Shown: piece by piece, positions 23,801 to 37,674 of the stretch
Layout: every line of letters begins with the position of its first letter
Position numbering within the stretch: position 1 is the first letter of the stretch
DNA from: Paramecium tetraurelia
Taxonomy: Eukaryota; Ciliophora; Oligohymenophorea; Peniculida; Parameciidae
Reading direction: 5' to 3'
Assembly: GCF_000165425.1 (NCBI RefSeq)
Contig: NW_001799399.1
Location: forward strand, 261,337-325,336
Length of the DNA: 64,000 nt
Program-made: the position numbers and the translations under genes
The notes under the pieces: model-generated
Database searches by the model: none
Told to the model about the DNA's origin: nothing
Seen by the model: the letters and a program-made list of their open reading frames with translations, nothing else

Positions 23801-26800
23801 TTCATAAAAAAATCAATCAACTATAGAATTTAAGGTAAATTAATAAATCCAAAAAGATCATTAAGATAATTAAAATAATTAATCAGTTTAATAAGAATTT
23901 ATCATACATACTCAATAGAACACTAATAAAATAGAAATTCAATAGTAAAATTAATAATTGAAAACTTAAAATATTAGGTCTAGTTCATCATCATCTTCAT
24001 CATCCTCTGATAAATAAGCTAAAAAATCTAAGCAAATTGAAACTGTTATAGTTGCATCTCAAGTTGAAAAAAGAATTCATGAATAAGATAATTCTAAAAA
24101 TACAAATGATATTTAAAGAGGAAATCAATAGATACAAATAAATTATAATTAAGGAGAACCTCTAGTGTAAGGAGCGAATGAGATTGAACATAAATATCAA
24201 TAATAATAAGAAGTTATGCAAATATCAATTAAATAACAACCGACTTAATAATCAAAGGAACATGAATTTTAGGTATAATACGAACAAAAACCTTAANNNN
24301 NNNNNNNNNNNNNNNNNNNNNNNNNNNNNNNNNNNNNNNNNNNNNNNNNNNNNNNNNNNNNNNNNNNNNNNNNNNNNNNNNNNNNNNNNNNNNNNNNNNN
24401 NNNNNNNNNNNNNNNNNNNNNNNNNNNNNNNNNNNNNNNNNNNNNNCTTGATTATTCTTGGAATAAATAAAGAATAAAAATTTTAGGAAAATGGAAACTG
24501 TTTTTTAGGTTGCATTTCAAGTTGGAAAAAAGGAATTTCAGGAATAAGTTTATTTTTAAATTTGCAATTAATTTTTAAAGGGAAAATCAATGGGGTCAAA
24601 TAAATTTTTAATTAAGAAGAACCGTATGTGTAAGGAGCGAAGGAGATTGAACATAAATATCAATAATAATAAGAAGGTATGCAAATTTCAAATAAATTAC
24701 AACCGACTTAATTATCAAAGGAACATGAATTTTAGTTATAATACGAACAAAAACCTTAAAATTAAGATTGACACAAAGTTGTAATGTTAATAGGGAGTAC
24801 AATTATTGCTAATAAAATAGAAGAGTAGAGGAAAGAAGAGAAGAATATTAAAAAAGATTAGAATAAGAAATTTGAGGTATCAATTTAATCAGAATAAAAT
24901 GCTCTCAGTAAAAATGACTTTTTAGTTGAAACTAATTTACAATTAGAAAGTAATAAGAAAGTTTAAAATTAGAAACCTAAATCATCAAGCTCATCATCGT
25001 CATCGTCAAGTGATGATGAAAAATAAAATTTCCAAAAGAAAAAGGAAAAAAATGTCAAAGCTGTAATTACTGAGACAATAATTCAAGAAAAATAGAAAAC
25101 AAATTACAATTAACCATTATAATAGCCTATTATTTAAGAATAAGATAATGAATAGTTAAAGAATTAATTTTAAACTTAATAAGTAGAAACATCTTAAAGT
25201 ATCAATAGATAAGAAAACTATGTATTTGAATTAGCAAGTGCTAACACAGTTTATAATTAACCAGAAAATGCAAACACTGAATTTTAACCTCAATAAGAAG
25301 TTAGTACCTTTTATTAATTTGAAAGCCAAAGAAATAATAATTTATAATAGTTTGAAGATTAGCAACCAAAAATTACTTTGTAAACTGAGTTAATTTAGGA
25401 TAGTTAACGAACAGCAGCATTTAATTTAGAATTTTAAGAACCAAATCAATAGATAGAAGTAGAATATGTAGTATAGGAAAAACAAGGGGAATTGTAGGAA
25501 GTAAAAAATCAAATGATAGAATTAAATAGCTAGCAAACTGCTGATATTCAATCATTTTAACAAACCTAATAAATTTAAGAATAACTAGAGCAAAGGGTTC
25601 AATAAAGGAATGAATTCGAAGATAATTACTACAGCAGCTAAGTGGTCTAAAATGATCAATCTTCTTTAAATTAGTAGCCTATTTTATAAAATTAATAACC
25701 AAATGTTGGGAGATGGTAAATAAGTGCAATAGCTGATCTTCTATAGGCTTTATAATTAATTTTGCAAAATGAGTAAAATTAAAGTCGACTTCCAGGAGTC
25801 CTCAAATAGTTTAGATAATTAATTTAGAGTGAAAAAGATGCGAAGGATTGTCACTAATTGGATATTACAAACTAACTCCTATTTATTTATTCATAATCAA
25901 GCTATTAAGCATATTAAATAGATGTGGAAGAAAGTTTATTGGCAATTTTGTAATACCATTAAATTTTAAATGATTATGAAACATTAATAAAATGGTCAGA
26001 TTTGTAAATAGCAAGGGTGAGCATAAATTTAGTAAGAATTTTAATAAAAGCAAAAGAAACTAAATTTATGAGAAATAGAATGATTAATCAAAAAGATATC
26101 ATCATTCTTGTGAATTATTTAGAAGATTGTTGGGATGAAGAATTAGTGTCTGTAATTTTAACATGTTTAGAAGGATATTGCTAAAATTCAAAGTGTGCAC
26201 AATTACTCTATTAATATGAAGTTATAAATCATATTAAAAAGTGGATTTAAAGATTGTAGAAAGAATGTTTTTTGCTTATTGGTTCTTTGTGTTTATACAA
26301 CTTTGCATAAAAAGACTTAAATGATCAATCCATATATTTAATTATCAATAAGTCAATCAATGATTAAAGTATTGAAATTAAGTAGAATGCTTATTATGCG
26401 CTATCATGCTTATGTTATTAAAATAAGGAAGTTTAATAGCAATTATTAGATTCAGATTTGTTGTTTATCATTTTAATAGACTTAGAATAAAAGTCTGAAC
26501 CAAAGTTGATTGAAGTCACAGCCTAACTATTAACAAATGTCCTGTATAAGATAGAATAATAGAAAGTTGAATCTAGAATTTTAATTTCTTTGTTGATAAG
26601 ATAATTATAGACATAGAATACTCTCAACACCTTAAAATGGATTCTAAGGTGCCTTTAATCTTTGTGTCTATTAAGATCAAATTCATTAATATCAATATCA
26701 GAATCAATATTTGATATACTTAAGAAACTGCTATAAAACAAGGCTTTATTGAGAGACCTCTTGTAGTTGTATTCAACATATTCTGCCTAATAACTATTAC

Positions 26801-27555
26801 CTTCTGAATAAGTAACTGTTATTAAACAAATAATATAAAATAATAAGGATGACTCTGTGATTATTGAAAAGAGTATCACTGTATTAAATTTATCTGTCAA
26901 ATAATATTCAAAAAAGATTTGTACTTTAGATAACTTATAAATATTCACTTAACTTATAGAATAGTATAAATAAAATGAGAAGGTCATCAGCTTAATCTTA
27001 ATTCTAATATAAAATTTAGCTTGCGATAAAGATAATCATTCTACAATAAATAAAAGCGTAGTGTATAATGCCCTGGAATTTTTCTAGGATAATTAACAGA
27101 TTAATCATTTTTCTTAGAAAATCAAAACTATAATTTCAAATTAATAAATTTAACCTGAATAGATTTAGGTTTAGATGAAATAAATAATCCTAGATAACCC
27201 TGCAGATAAATTAGCAAGAGGATTTCCTCTATTAGTCTTTACTTCAAGTTCTGATACGAAAACAGGAAATTTAAAGGTATTGCCTTCAAATGAGCTTTTC
27301 TTTTAAGAGAACTCTGGAGATATTAAGGAGAAATTTAGGATAAGGTAAGTAGTTGATATGAATTTTAAACCAAACTCAAATTCTAGTGAATATAGATTAT
27401 ATCAAGGGTCTAGATTTTTCAATAAAGATTTATTCTTTACAATAAGAGGGAAGTATAATAATAAATTCAACACCATATCAGGTCAAGCTCTATTAATCGA
27501 ATAAAAATAAGAACTTGTATCAATTTTAGAAATTTTATATGACAAAGCATCTTGA
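17823..27555 (+). CDS. Giant ARM-type protein with Ser-tract and coiled-coil centre
   Basis: One frame runs for about 9.7 kb (introns 17886-17908 and 19072-19096) apart from the gap region, giving roughly 3,100 residues. Residues 1 to ~940 are helical and ARM/HEAT-like (for example LIKLLFKLDILPTILSFLE). Then comes a Gln-rich stretch and ~1,400 residues of low complexity: at least eight Ser tracts, Lys/Glu/Gln-rich coiled coil and short hydrophobic strands. The last ~620 residues are again ARM-like. It is interrupted by an N-gap and a degraded duplicate (see the gap entry), so the frame is broken there only on paper. No named orthologue is recognised; a large scaffold is the only safe statement. 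Confidence 0.72.
20812..20870 (+). repeat. TAA/CAA trinucleotide (poly-Gln) tract
   Basis: About 60 bases of mostly TAA with some CAA, TAC and AAA codons inside the giant gene, encoding a Gln-rich run in the ciliate code. It is followed at once by the first Ser tract. Such triplet runs can change length by slippage. Confidence 0.85.
23995..24296 (+). repeat. Copy 1 of sequence duplicated across the assembly gap
   Basis: The reading frame of the giant gene is intact here. The same sequence recurs, with many single-base errors, after the run of Ns at 24447-24759; for example the two copies share the stretch from GATTGAACATAAATATC to ACAAAAACCTTAA. See the gap entry for interpretation. Confidence 0.85.
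24297..24446. other. Assembly gap (150 Ns)
   Basis: A run of exactly 150 N characters inside the giant gene. Both sides carry the same ~300 bases, so the gap probably has no real length: two contig ends that overlap were not merged. Confidence 0.95.
24447..24759 (+). repeat. Copy 2 of the gap-flanking sequence, error-rich
   Basis: Matches 23995-24296 with scattered substitutions and extra G/T bases (GTTTTTTAGG for GTTATAG, TGGGGTCAAATAAAT for AGATACAAATAAAT) that destroy the reading frame. Past the shared end it runs on into good coding sequence. The error pattern is that of a low-quality read end rather than a diverged repeat. Confidence 0.8.
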
Positions 27556-27720
27556 TAAATTTTTAATTTTTAACCAAAAAATAATTATATTTGTTTCATA
27601 TTAAGTTTAATAATCATCTTTTAGGAACGTGAGTTCATTCAGTTGAAATGATAAATTTTCAGATTACCAAAAAATAATGATAAATTTCATTTAACAAATT
27701 AATATTGATATATAAAAATA

Positions 27721-28820
27721 ATGAATTCATCACTTTAAATTAGCAGAAATACATACTATAAATAACATCGAAATTATTCAATGAGGCCTATTTCCTCTTT
27801 GGCAGAAGAAAATTAAGTTAGAAACCTTAGAATGTTCTCTTAATCTAAAGGTTGTGCAATAACGACCAACTAACCTCAAAGAATAGAATTACCATGTTTT
27901 TTTAACACTCCAGCCAGATTTAAGAGCATGAATGTATTATTTAATATTAGTTAAAGAGAAAAATAAAGTTCAATTGTCAGAAAAACAAAACGATCCTAAA
28001 AGTCTTTAGACTCCTGAATTATGTATTTATCTACAATCTCAAAGAAGATTGAAAGATTATGAAATGCTGGCTTTTGCATGTAAAAGAGCTGGCAAGATCA
28101 AAGATGAAGGAAGGGCGTATTATAGTATGGGAGTGCTTTTGGACAATATGGGTAAATGGAGTTAAGCTATATAATAATATGAGAGATTTCTAAAAATATG
28201 CATTAAATTAAATGATTAGCATGGATGTGGTTTAGCTTACAATTGTATAGGAGTAGACTATCAATTTATGGCTGAAACAAATCCAAAGTTTATTGAAAAA
28301 GCAATTGAATTCCATAAAAAACATGAAGAAGTTTCAGATAGTAATGGTAAATTCTTGGCATCAATAAATATGGGTCTATGTTATGATGCCGATTCTTAGT
28401 TATCTATGTTCTACTTTTAGTAAGCTCTCAAACACGCAATAAACATGTCTAGCAAATTAGGATAAACAATTGCAATTGCTAATATTGGAAGGATAGGACA
28501 AAAAGGTTTATATGATAATGCTGAAAAAATGAAAGTAAATATATACTCAAAAGTTTTAGTTATTCATAGAGAAGTTTCTCTAATTGGCAAGTGAGTTAAA
28601 AGATAAAGAAAGTATCATAAAAGGACATATGAAACTAGGGGCAGTGTCTGCTTAATTGGGATCATATACGGAAGGAAAGAATAGCTTTTTGAAGGCCCTG
28701 GAAATGGTTGAGAATGATCGTTACTTATATTAAGAGGCAAAATGCGGATTTGCTATTTCGAATGCTGAAATGAATATGGATTAATACCTAAGAGAATAGG
28801 CTTAATTATTAAAACAGTGA
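27721..28820 (+). CDS. TPR-repeat protein, second of two in the window
   Basis: 349 residues after removing introns 27934-27958 and 28535-28559. After a ~95-residue basic leader, TPR repeats follow: LAFACKRAGKIKDEGRAYYS, MGVLLDNMGKWSQAIQQYE, CGLAYNCIGVDYQFMAET, LASINMGLCYDADSQLSM and IIKGHMKLGAVSAQLGSYTE. The design resembles the TPR gene at 12.4 kb and ciliary TTC29-like proteins. The first intron is deduced to end in GAG rather than TAG, the only splice that keeps the frame. The function is not established. Confidence 0.83.
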
Positions 28821-28962
28821 TACTAATTCAATCAAATAATTATTCATATCCAATAAACCTTATATCCTTATTTTAGTTTAACACATAGTTAATACAATTT
28901 TCAAAGAAAAAAGATAGATTATAAATTTAATATTTTGTGTGTTACATGATTGTTTTATTATA

Positions 28963-30122
28963 TCATATTCTCCAAAAGTTAATAATACCATTAACATCAC
29001 TTGTAGATATTAAGTTATCACTAACTTTGTTTACACTATTGATGGCTGTCTAATGTCCAAATTTATCATCATCTGTCTTCTGTCCTATTATAATAGTTAA
29101 TATTTTGTACCTTTTCCAGAAAAAATTTACTTTGCAGCAGCAATACTTCCAGATTTCTACACTTCTCCTTCTGCAGCCAAGCATTTTTCAATAATTGATG
29201 TAAACTTCAATGTTGGATCACAATTCAACAGAACTGGCTTTCTATCATATCCAACTCCCACTAATGTGGAATCATTTAAATATAGTATTTTATTAAATGG
29301 TTTTGTCTCTTTTATATAAGATGCCTAAATGATATATATTGAGAATGTACATTTTTATCTTCATCATCAACAATCAAACTTCCATCATTATTGAACGAAT
29401 ATTATTTAATTAATCCTGTATGTGCTGCGACTGCAAATTTATTGCCTGATTGATTAAAATCAATCGAATTAACCCAACCATTTAAATTTATTGTAACAAG
29501 GATTTCTCCAAATGTTTTAATGTCCTTGAATAGACCAGTGTATGACTAATCCTCAGAATTTTGATTTTCTTATATAACACATGAAACTAATTTAAATGTC
29601 TGATCAGTTGATCCTAATCCTAATACTCTTCCACTTGGATGGAATCTGCATGCTGTTACACTTGAATAGAAACAATTGATCTATTGATTATGCCACCAAT
29701 TATTTTTTTCTTCAAAAAATAAAACAAATGCTTTATGGCATGCAGTCCCAACTACACATTTTTATCCATTAGGAGCCCATTCTCCTGACAAAATGGCTTT
29801 CTCATTTGTGATAATGACTAAATCTTTGCTCCAAGTATTATTGATATTTCTATATACATAAACCTATCATCATCTTAAAATTTACGCTTCTGTCATCACT
29901 TCCAATTAAAATTTTGTTATCTACTGACCAAGATAACACATTAATTTATTAAGATGCATCTTTCAACGTAGATACTTTTTACCATGTTCCAATCTTCTCT
30001 AATTAACCAACTTTATAAATATCTGCATTGCTGGTATTCTTAATAGAAAGAGCAACAAATTAGCCATCTGGTGACCAAGTATGAGTTACTAACTTTTGTT
30101 ATTTCAGATATGATTCTGTCAT
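28963..30122 (-). CDS. ARPC1: Arp2/3 complex subunit 1 (WD40, ARPC1)
   Basis: 361 residues after removing introns 29864-29885, 29325-29350 and 29085-29110. The WD-repeat order fits ARPC1: an N-terminal VTHTWSPDGQFVALSIKN blade, GEWAPNGQKCVVGTACHKAF, then the diagnostic FEEKNNWWHNQQI, SSVTACRFHPSGRVLGLGST, GWVNSIDFNQSGNKFAVAAH and a C-terminal HQTAINSVNKVSDNLISTSD ending in NFWRI. The NNWW segment corresponds to ENDWW in animal ARPC1. In other organisms it is the WD40 subunit of the actin-nucleating Arp2/3 complex; whether a full complex exists here cannot be seen. Confidence 0.78.
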
Positions 30123-30413
30123 TTTGTTAATAATATTTATATTGTAAAATATAATTGAAATCCATAATTTTATAGGATAATCATAATATTAAATTTTATA
30201 TATCTATGTAATATCCTATTACATCCTCTCATTGTTATAAATAAGCTGCTTTGTTATAATTTATAAATATTATTATTTTTCATTCTATATTTCGATTATT
30301 ATATTCAAACAATAATTATCAAAACTTTTATAGAGCTAATTTTTAACTAAAATGTTCACTCTGATTAAATTAGTTTATAAGGGTATACCTTTAGTTTATT
30401 TACTATAATTAAA

Positions 30414-31196
30414 ATGTCAATAATCAAAGCACCTCATTCTCCTTAGATAATTAATTATTTGAAAGGTCGAACATAAGATAATAATAAAATATCACAATCC
30501 CTTAAAGTGGAAAAATCAAGAAATTCAATTATTGAAGATTAGGACGAATAAGTAACAGTGATTAAATAGAAAATCTATTAAGGAGACTTTTCAGAATTTG
30601 ATAATACATTATAATAAAAGGTGTCTCCCAATGAAACCAAAATATTAATAAATAATAATGACTAATCAAATTCATTACAAATTAGAAATCATACTGAAGA
30701 TGCTATGATATCTGTTTCACCTAAGGATTGCTGTTTTTGTGGGGAAGCATAAAATATATTTCCCATTTGCTAATGTTCATAAGCCCATCAAAAGTGTGCT
30801 AATGAATTTCTGCAATAAGGACCATATTTAGAATAAATCTAATGCAAAAATTGTAATCACTATAGACATGTCAATGGTGTTATTAATTTCGATTTTAGTT
30901 AATGGAAAAAAAACAAATCATCCCTACTTTTGGAACTCTTATTTTTAGTTATAATTTTGGCTATTTTTGGAGCTTTAACCTACTTTTCCTTCTTTGTAGT
31001 ATATGATAAGATAGCTACAGATAGGATATTAATATCTTGTCTGGTGTTTTCATATACTATTTGGTTTATCTTGCTTATATGTTTGGTATCTAGAATGCTT
31101 ACTCATTTTAAAAAAGTTAGGTTAATGATCAAAAGATTCGATGCTAAAAATGTTTAATATAATTAAAATTACGTAAATTTAATGATGAGATTATGA
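30414..31196 (+). CDS. Membrane RINGv (RING-CH) protein
   Basis: 260 residues, no intron. A disordered first 100 residues precede a C4HC3 RING variant: CCFCGE, FPICQCSQAHQKCANEF and QCKNCN, the MARCH-type layout with His in position five. Two membrane helices follow (LLFLVIILAIFGALTYFSFF and ILISCLVFSYTIWFILLICL), with a basic tail. MARCH-type ligases ubiquitinate other membrane proteins; that activity is inferred from the domain. Confidence 0.82.
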
Positions 31197-31271
31197 AATT
31201 TGACTCACATATGACAATATTATTATGAAATAACTAATTGTTGTTTCTTTTATTAAAATATATTTTTTATT

Positions 31272-32242
31272 ATGATTTTTGAGATTTCAAATTACTGTAA
31301 AGAAATCAATAATTGCTTCATAGACTCTAAAATAAGCTAAGGCTAGAATGAAAAATATTTGTTAGGAAGAATTTAATCTTTGCAAGTATATCACTAAATT
31401 TACAATTTGATAGGATAGCTTGAAAGAATTTGATTTTTGGTTTAAAACTTAATTCAATAATGAGGAACTTCTAGTCAATTATATTTACACTGAATTACTA
31501 GAAGTTAGAAAAATAAATAAAGTTGTGTAATTCAAAAAGATTGATGAAAAATCATCAGAAATAAAAGGCTTAAGTATGGATTCATAAAAGAGTGCAGAGA
31601 CATAATCCAGCATTTGTAGTGCAATGTAATAAAGCTAAACATAGTTTTAGATCTTATTATAAACAGTGCACTAAAAAATTATAGAAAAAAGGATCATTAT
31701 TGATGGAACTTCTCAATAATAATAAAGAAGAACAAATAGATCAATCCAATATCTAAACTCCTCCAAAGCCTTATTCACTTGAGAAAATCTAATATGTGAT
31801 TAATTTTGAGATTAATTGTTTGAAACAATATGAAATTAGTGGTGAGGAAGAAAATTAATTGCAAGTTATCCAAGATAAAGAAGTGTTAAGATGGATTCTT
31901 GATACGATCTAAACCAAGAATCATTACAAACAAATTCTTTAGTGTTTAATTAACTCTGCATAGGAATTAGCTAATTATTAGATAGAAGACTTTACTTAAG
32001 CCATTGAGAAAATGAACAGTCAAAGCTCCTTTTAGACTAATGATGAAAATCTTAAGTCTATGAGCAATTAATCATTCTAAATTAATTAAGATGCTTTCAA
32101 ATTATTGATAGAGAATAAAATAAAATAAAGTATGGCTGAACAGAATGAAAAAAAGAAAAATAAAACTAAATCAAAAAAGTCTATTGCATCAAATAAATAT
32201 GATAATTCTGATACGAAAGTCTGCATGTGTTCAATATTTTGA
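31272..32242 (+). CDS. Helical protein with CaaX-like C-terminus
   Basis: 307 residues after removing introns 31386-31413 and 31504-31522 (28 and 19 nt). The body is helical and charged without a known domain (LCNSKRLMKNHQK, SYYKQCTKKLQKKGSLLMEL). The end is a Lys-rich stretch (KKKNKTKSKKS) and then CMCSIF and TGA. Cys-Ser-Ile-Phe fits a CaaX box, with a second Cys two residues upstream and a polybasic region, as in lipidated small GTPases and other membrane-anchored proteins. Membrane attachment is therefore likely; the function is unknown. Confidence 0.7.
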
Positions 32243-32815
32243 TAAACCAAAATTGATTTTTATTTGTTTATTGTTACTTAACAAAAGTTTCAATTCTTAT
32301 TTAGTCATTTCAGATTAGATATATGCTTATTATTGTATATGTTCTAATATTAGATTGATTTTTAATTATTTAAACTAATAGGCTAGATGTATAAGTCGTG
32401 TTTGATGACAAAGAATTAAATTATTTAAAGAAAAAAAGACAGAACTTATAAAATTATTCAAGTAAAATATTATAAATAAAATTCTTGATTTATTTTAAAT
32501 ATATCTAATAGCAATTTATATTACAAAATATGATAAAAAGACTCTTTTTGGTTGTTTTTGAAATAAATTTGAGAAAAATGGTTCAAATAAAAAATCTAAA
32601 AATAGGCAAAAAAGATTTATGTATTATATCCTAACAAAAATATCATTTAATTTAATATTTTCGACTGTTGCTTAAAGTATGATTTTTTTTTCAACAAAAT
32701 TTGAATCATGATTTATAATTTGCCCATAAATTCTAAGTACCCTAATGAAGAAGATTATATTTAGAGTTAAAAATGTATTTTTATTTTATCATTCGATTGA
32801 ATATAATCAATTATA
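32243..32815. other. AT-rich intergenic region, no gene seen
   Basis: About 570 bases between two plus-strand genes, with short random frames on both strands and no recognisable protein. It must contain the promoter of the downstream CDPK gene. Confidence 0.6.
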
Positions 32816-34715
<1,900 letters not shown>

Positions 34716-34754
34716 TTTTTAATATATATTATTATATTAATCTATAATTTATAG

Positions 34755-35348
34755 ATGCAATAAACAGTAGTCACAATAGATCCATCTGTAATTCTTAAAT
34801 TAATATTAAGGTCTGCCATGCAAAATTAAAGAGTGATAAAACTTTGTGTGGCTTAGCCTACTTTGATGATTAATAGTCTTAAAGAGGAATCGTCTCTGAA
34901 TCTTTAGAATATTTCAGGTTGATGACATTCTTCAAAAATTATAACTATGAAGGTTTTAAATCAATATAATTTCTAGGACCTTCTGATATTTTATTAATCT
35001 ACCTATGGGTTGTGGCCGCACACATGATAAAAACTATAGAGAATGACTAGGATCAATAAGCTGCTGCCAAGAAGCTTGATGAAATCGCCAGAGAGGCTAT
35101 CCCAACAAGAAGTGGAGATAAAAAAAACTTTCTTGGTGGACTTCTCAAAGAAACACCAGGAGAAACTGATAAAATATAGGGATATTTGAAGGGACTTAAA
35201 GATATTCTTGGAAAAGAAATAATAGCAAAGTAATTATTGTACTAATATTTTAAGGTTCTTCAAAGAAGGCAAAAGAACATTTGATGCTAAGTTTTGGATT
35301 GGAATTGCAAAAAGAAAGTTTATGGGATTAAGTTATACAGGATTATGA
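34755..35348 (+). CDS. Hypothetical protein
   Basis: 181 residues after removing introns 34788-34810 and 35230-35254. A moderately hydrophobic segment (SDILLIYLWVVAAHMI) lies in the middle, followed by a helical charged part (AAKKLDEIAREAIPTRSGDK) and the end FWIGIAKRKFMGLSYTGL. No family is recognised. It starts 39 bases after the CDPK stop on the same strand. The protein-like composition and clean splices support a real gene. Confidence 0.6.
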
Positions 35349-35650
35349 ATTGAATTTGCATTAATATATAGAATTGATCAAATGAAATATTTATAAATCA
35401 ATTACCTTATAATCTTAATTCCTTTAATTTTCTAATTCCTTGCTAAATTCAAGTTTGACAGATTTTAAGTGTGTTATAGAATAATCTTAATGATGAAAAA
35501 GGATTTAGGAATTTTTGAAAGTAAATATTAAATGTACATTCGAGAAATTCATTAACTTAGACAATTAAATATTTATTAATTTTATAAAATCATAATCAAT
35601 AAGCTAAAAGAATTATTTATCATATTCAATACATAGTTCATTGGAATTAC
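35349..35650. other. AT-rich intergenic region, no gene seen
   Basis: About 300 bases between the converging hypothetical and FHA genes. No recognisable coding sequence or RNA gene. Confidence 0.5.
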
Positions 35651-37228
35651 TCAAAAATATAGAACTAAATATAAATCTCGATCATCCCAGAAAAACTATG
35701 AAAAATACTGGTATATTTCATTTAAGGAATTTGTAAATGAATAAAAGGATAATACTTTATAGAAATCGTATTTTGTATTAAATTTAATTTAGATAATAGA
35801 TTATACTCTTTTATATTATATTAATGATGCATTTTCATAATAAATGGTTTTAATAGTAGGTGCTATTTATAAACCAATATTCAATAAAAAATTCAATAAA
35901 ATTTATATAACAAAAAGTTGAAAAACTGAAGTAATGATGATGTATGCATTTGAAAAATTGAAATAAATATATTTTTAATATTTTTCACTATATATTTAGT
36001 AGATCTTGAATTAAAGCTTTATTTAGTTTGCGCCTAGAATTATTTTAATAAATTACTTCTTTGTAATACCACAGTTTACAAAATCAAATTTAACGATGTT
36101 TTCACTTATTTTAATTTCCATTTAATCTTCAATGAGTTAAGGTCTGCTTGATTATAATTTCTTATCATGATTTCTTTATGAAAAGTTTTGAAGTGATTGC
36201 CAAGTTCCGTTGGCTGACTCTCTTACTCCTTCTCCATCATGAATGAACCATCTTAAAATAGTATATAAATAGTACTCATTATTTTTATAAATAATTTAAG
36301 CTTGTTTTCTTGAGACAGTATTAATATTAACTAACACGTCACATTCTTGGGATCTACCAATTTTATATACAGATTCTTAATTGTAGTTAGCAACAAAAAT
36401 ATGAGTAATTATTTAATGAATTGCTTAGTTATCGAATGTAATTTTTAAATAGGGTCTATCATATTCGCTTAGCTTTTATGAAGTTCTTTGTTTTTATTTG
36501 GTTGTTTTAATTTCATTCATAGCAACATTAAACATTTCTGTTTCTTCCAATGTCAATCCATGAATTTTAGATCCTCTTCTTATATGTTCCTTTGCAAGTG
36601 CATTATAGAAAAAGCTTTAGTCTTTTTTTACTTTTTTTGATTTATTTTGCTTTGGCTATGATTTCTTTTCTAAAACATGGAAAAATGTGTCTGCTCCAAT
36701 CAAATAAGTATTTTCTTATTCAATAGTTCTTATTTTGTCCTTTTTAATCTTCATAAAAGTACCAGCTCTGGTTCCATTATCGCAAATATAAAATTAAGGT
36801 TTATTTCTAAGAATAATTATAAGAAATACTTGATAAAAGAATAAATATGCTTTATAACTGAAAAAGGTAGTTTTGATGCATGTTGATTATTCCTTATAAG
36901 AGAAAAAAATAGTATAAGAGGTTTAGTAAGAGTATTTGAGAAGACGAATCCTTGATCAGTCAAAATTTTGCAGTGAACTTTTTCAACGTTTTTATCCCCA
37001 TGTGGTAAATCTTAAATGAATTTAAAGAATAAATACAGATATCACATGTGTCTTGCTTTTCTTCTTACTGCTTTTTTCTACCAATAATTATTTCTTTTTT
37101 TTAATCGGACCCCAAGATTCTAAATTAGTATACAATTTATTACCTATCATTTTGAAGGATAAATTCTTAGTCAGTTTAACTTGAGTGTTATTTAAAGACA
37201 GTAATTCGAATGTGAGGTTGATTTTCAT
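35651..37228 (-). CDS. Protein with two FHA domains, apparent frameshift
   Basis: About 510 codons, with introns 37011-37036 and 36807-36829 and possibly 37120-37143. FHA1: IIIGRKK ... CDIYLPHGDKNVEKVHCKIL ... CDNGTRAGTF. FHA2: YKIGRSQECDVLV ... NTVSRKQAQIIY ... NGTWQSL. FHA domains bind phosphothreonine peptides. The frame changes at the 8-base T run 37095-37102; one more base there joins the N-terminus (MKINLTFELLS...) to FHA1, and the total length is off by exactly one base. The last ~130 codons before TGA are compositionally poor, so the true 3' end may lie nearer 36050. Confidence 0.65.
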
Positions 37229-37244
37229 TCAAATTGTTATTTTA

Positions 37245-37674
37245 ATGTGTTATATTTTATACTGGTTATTCCTATTGCATAACATCATCTTAAAGGGAAT
37301 TTTATTCTCTATTGGTTTACGATTACAAAATCATAGAATGAATTTAGTTCAGTGGGTGCTGAATCTAATTGGAAATTATTGATGATTAGCTTACATTATC
37401 ATCCTCTATAACAATACAATTATCTTATGAAGTCCCTGGGACTACTGGCTAGTAAATTGGACTCACTTATTATGGAAAATTGCAGATTGGATATTAAGGG
37501 ACCATTGGTATGGCTAGTTGATGAATATAAGGTAAATAGTAAACTACAAAATTAATTGCATATAATTACATAATTAGAGAGGCTTTGGTTAAAGTTGGTA
37601 ACTCATTCTCAGCTATTTTTTTGAATAAATTAATTATTTTTTATAATTCCTAGCTATAATTAGCTTATAAATGA
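37245..37674 (+). CDS. Possible small hypothetical protein
   Basis: A tentative model of 123 residues using introns at about 37346-37379 (34 nt) and 37509-37532 (24 nt). The middle reads TLSSSITIQLSYEVPGTTG and QQIGLTYYGKLQIGYQGTIG, beta-strand-like and clearly not random, so something coding is likely here. The start and first intron are guesses, and it lies only 16 bases from the divergent FHA gene. No family is recognised. Confidence 0.4.

Noticed and set aside
24178-24802. Tandem repeat or recent duplication within the giant gene
   Set aside because: The second copy is full of single-base indels that break the frame and it directly borders the N run, which fits a low-quality contig end better than a biological duplication.
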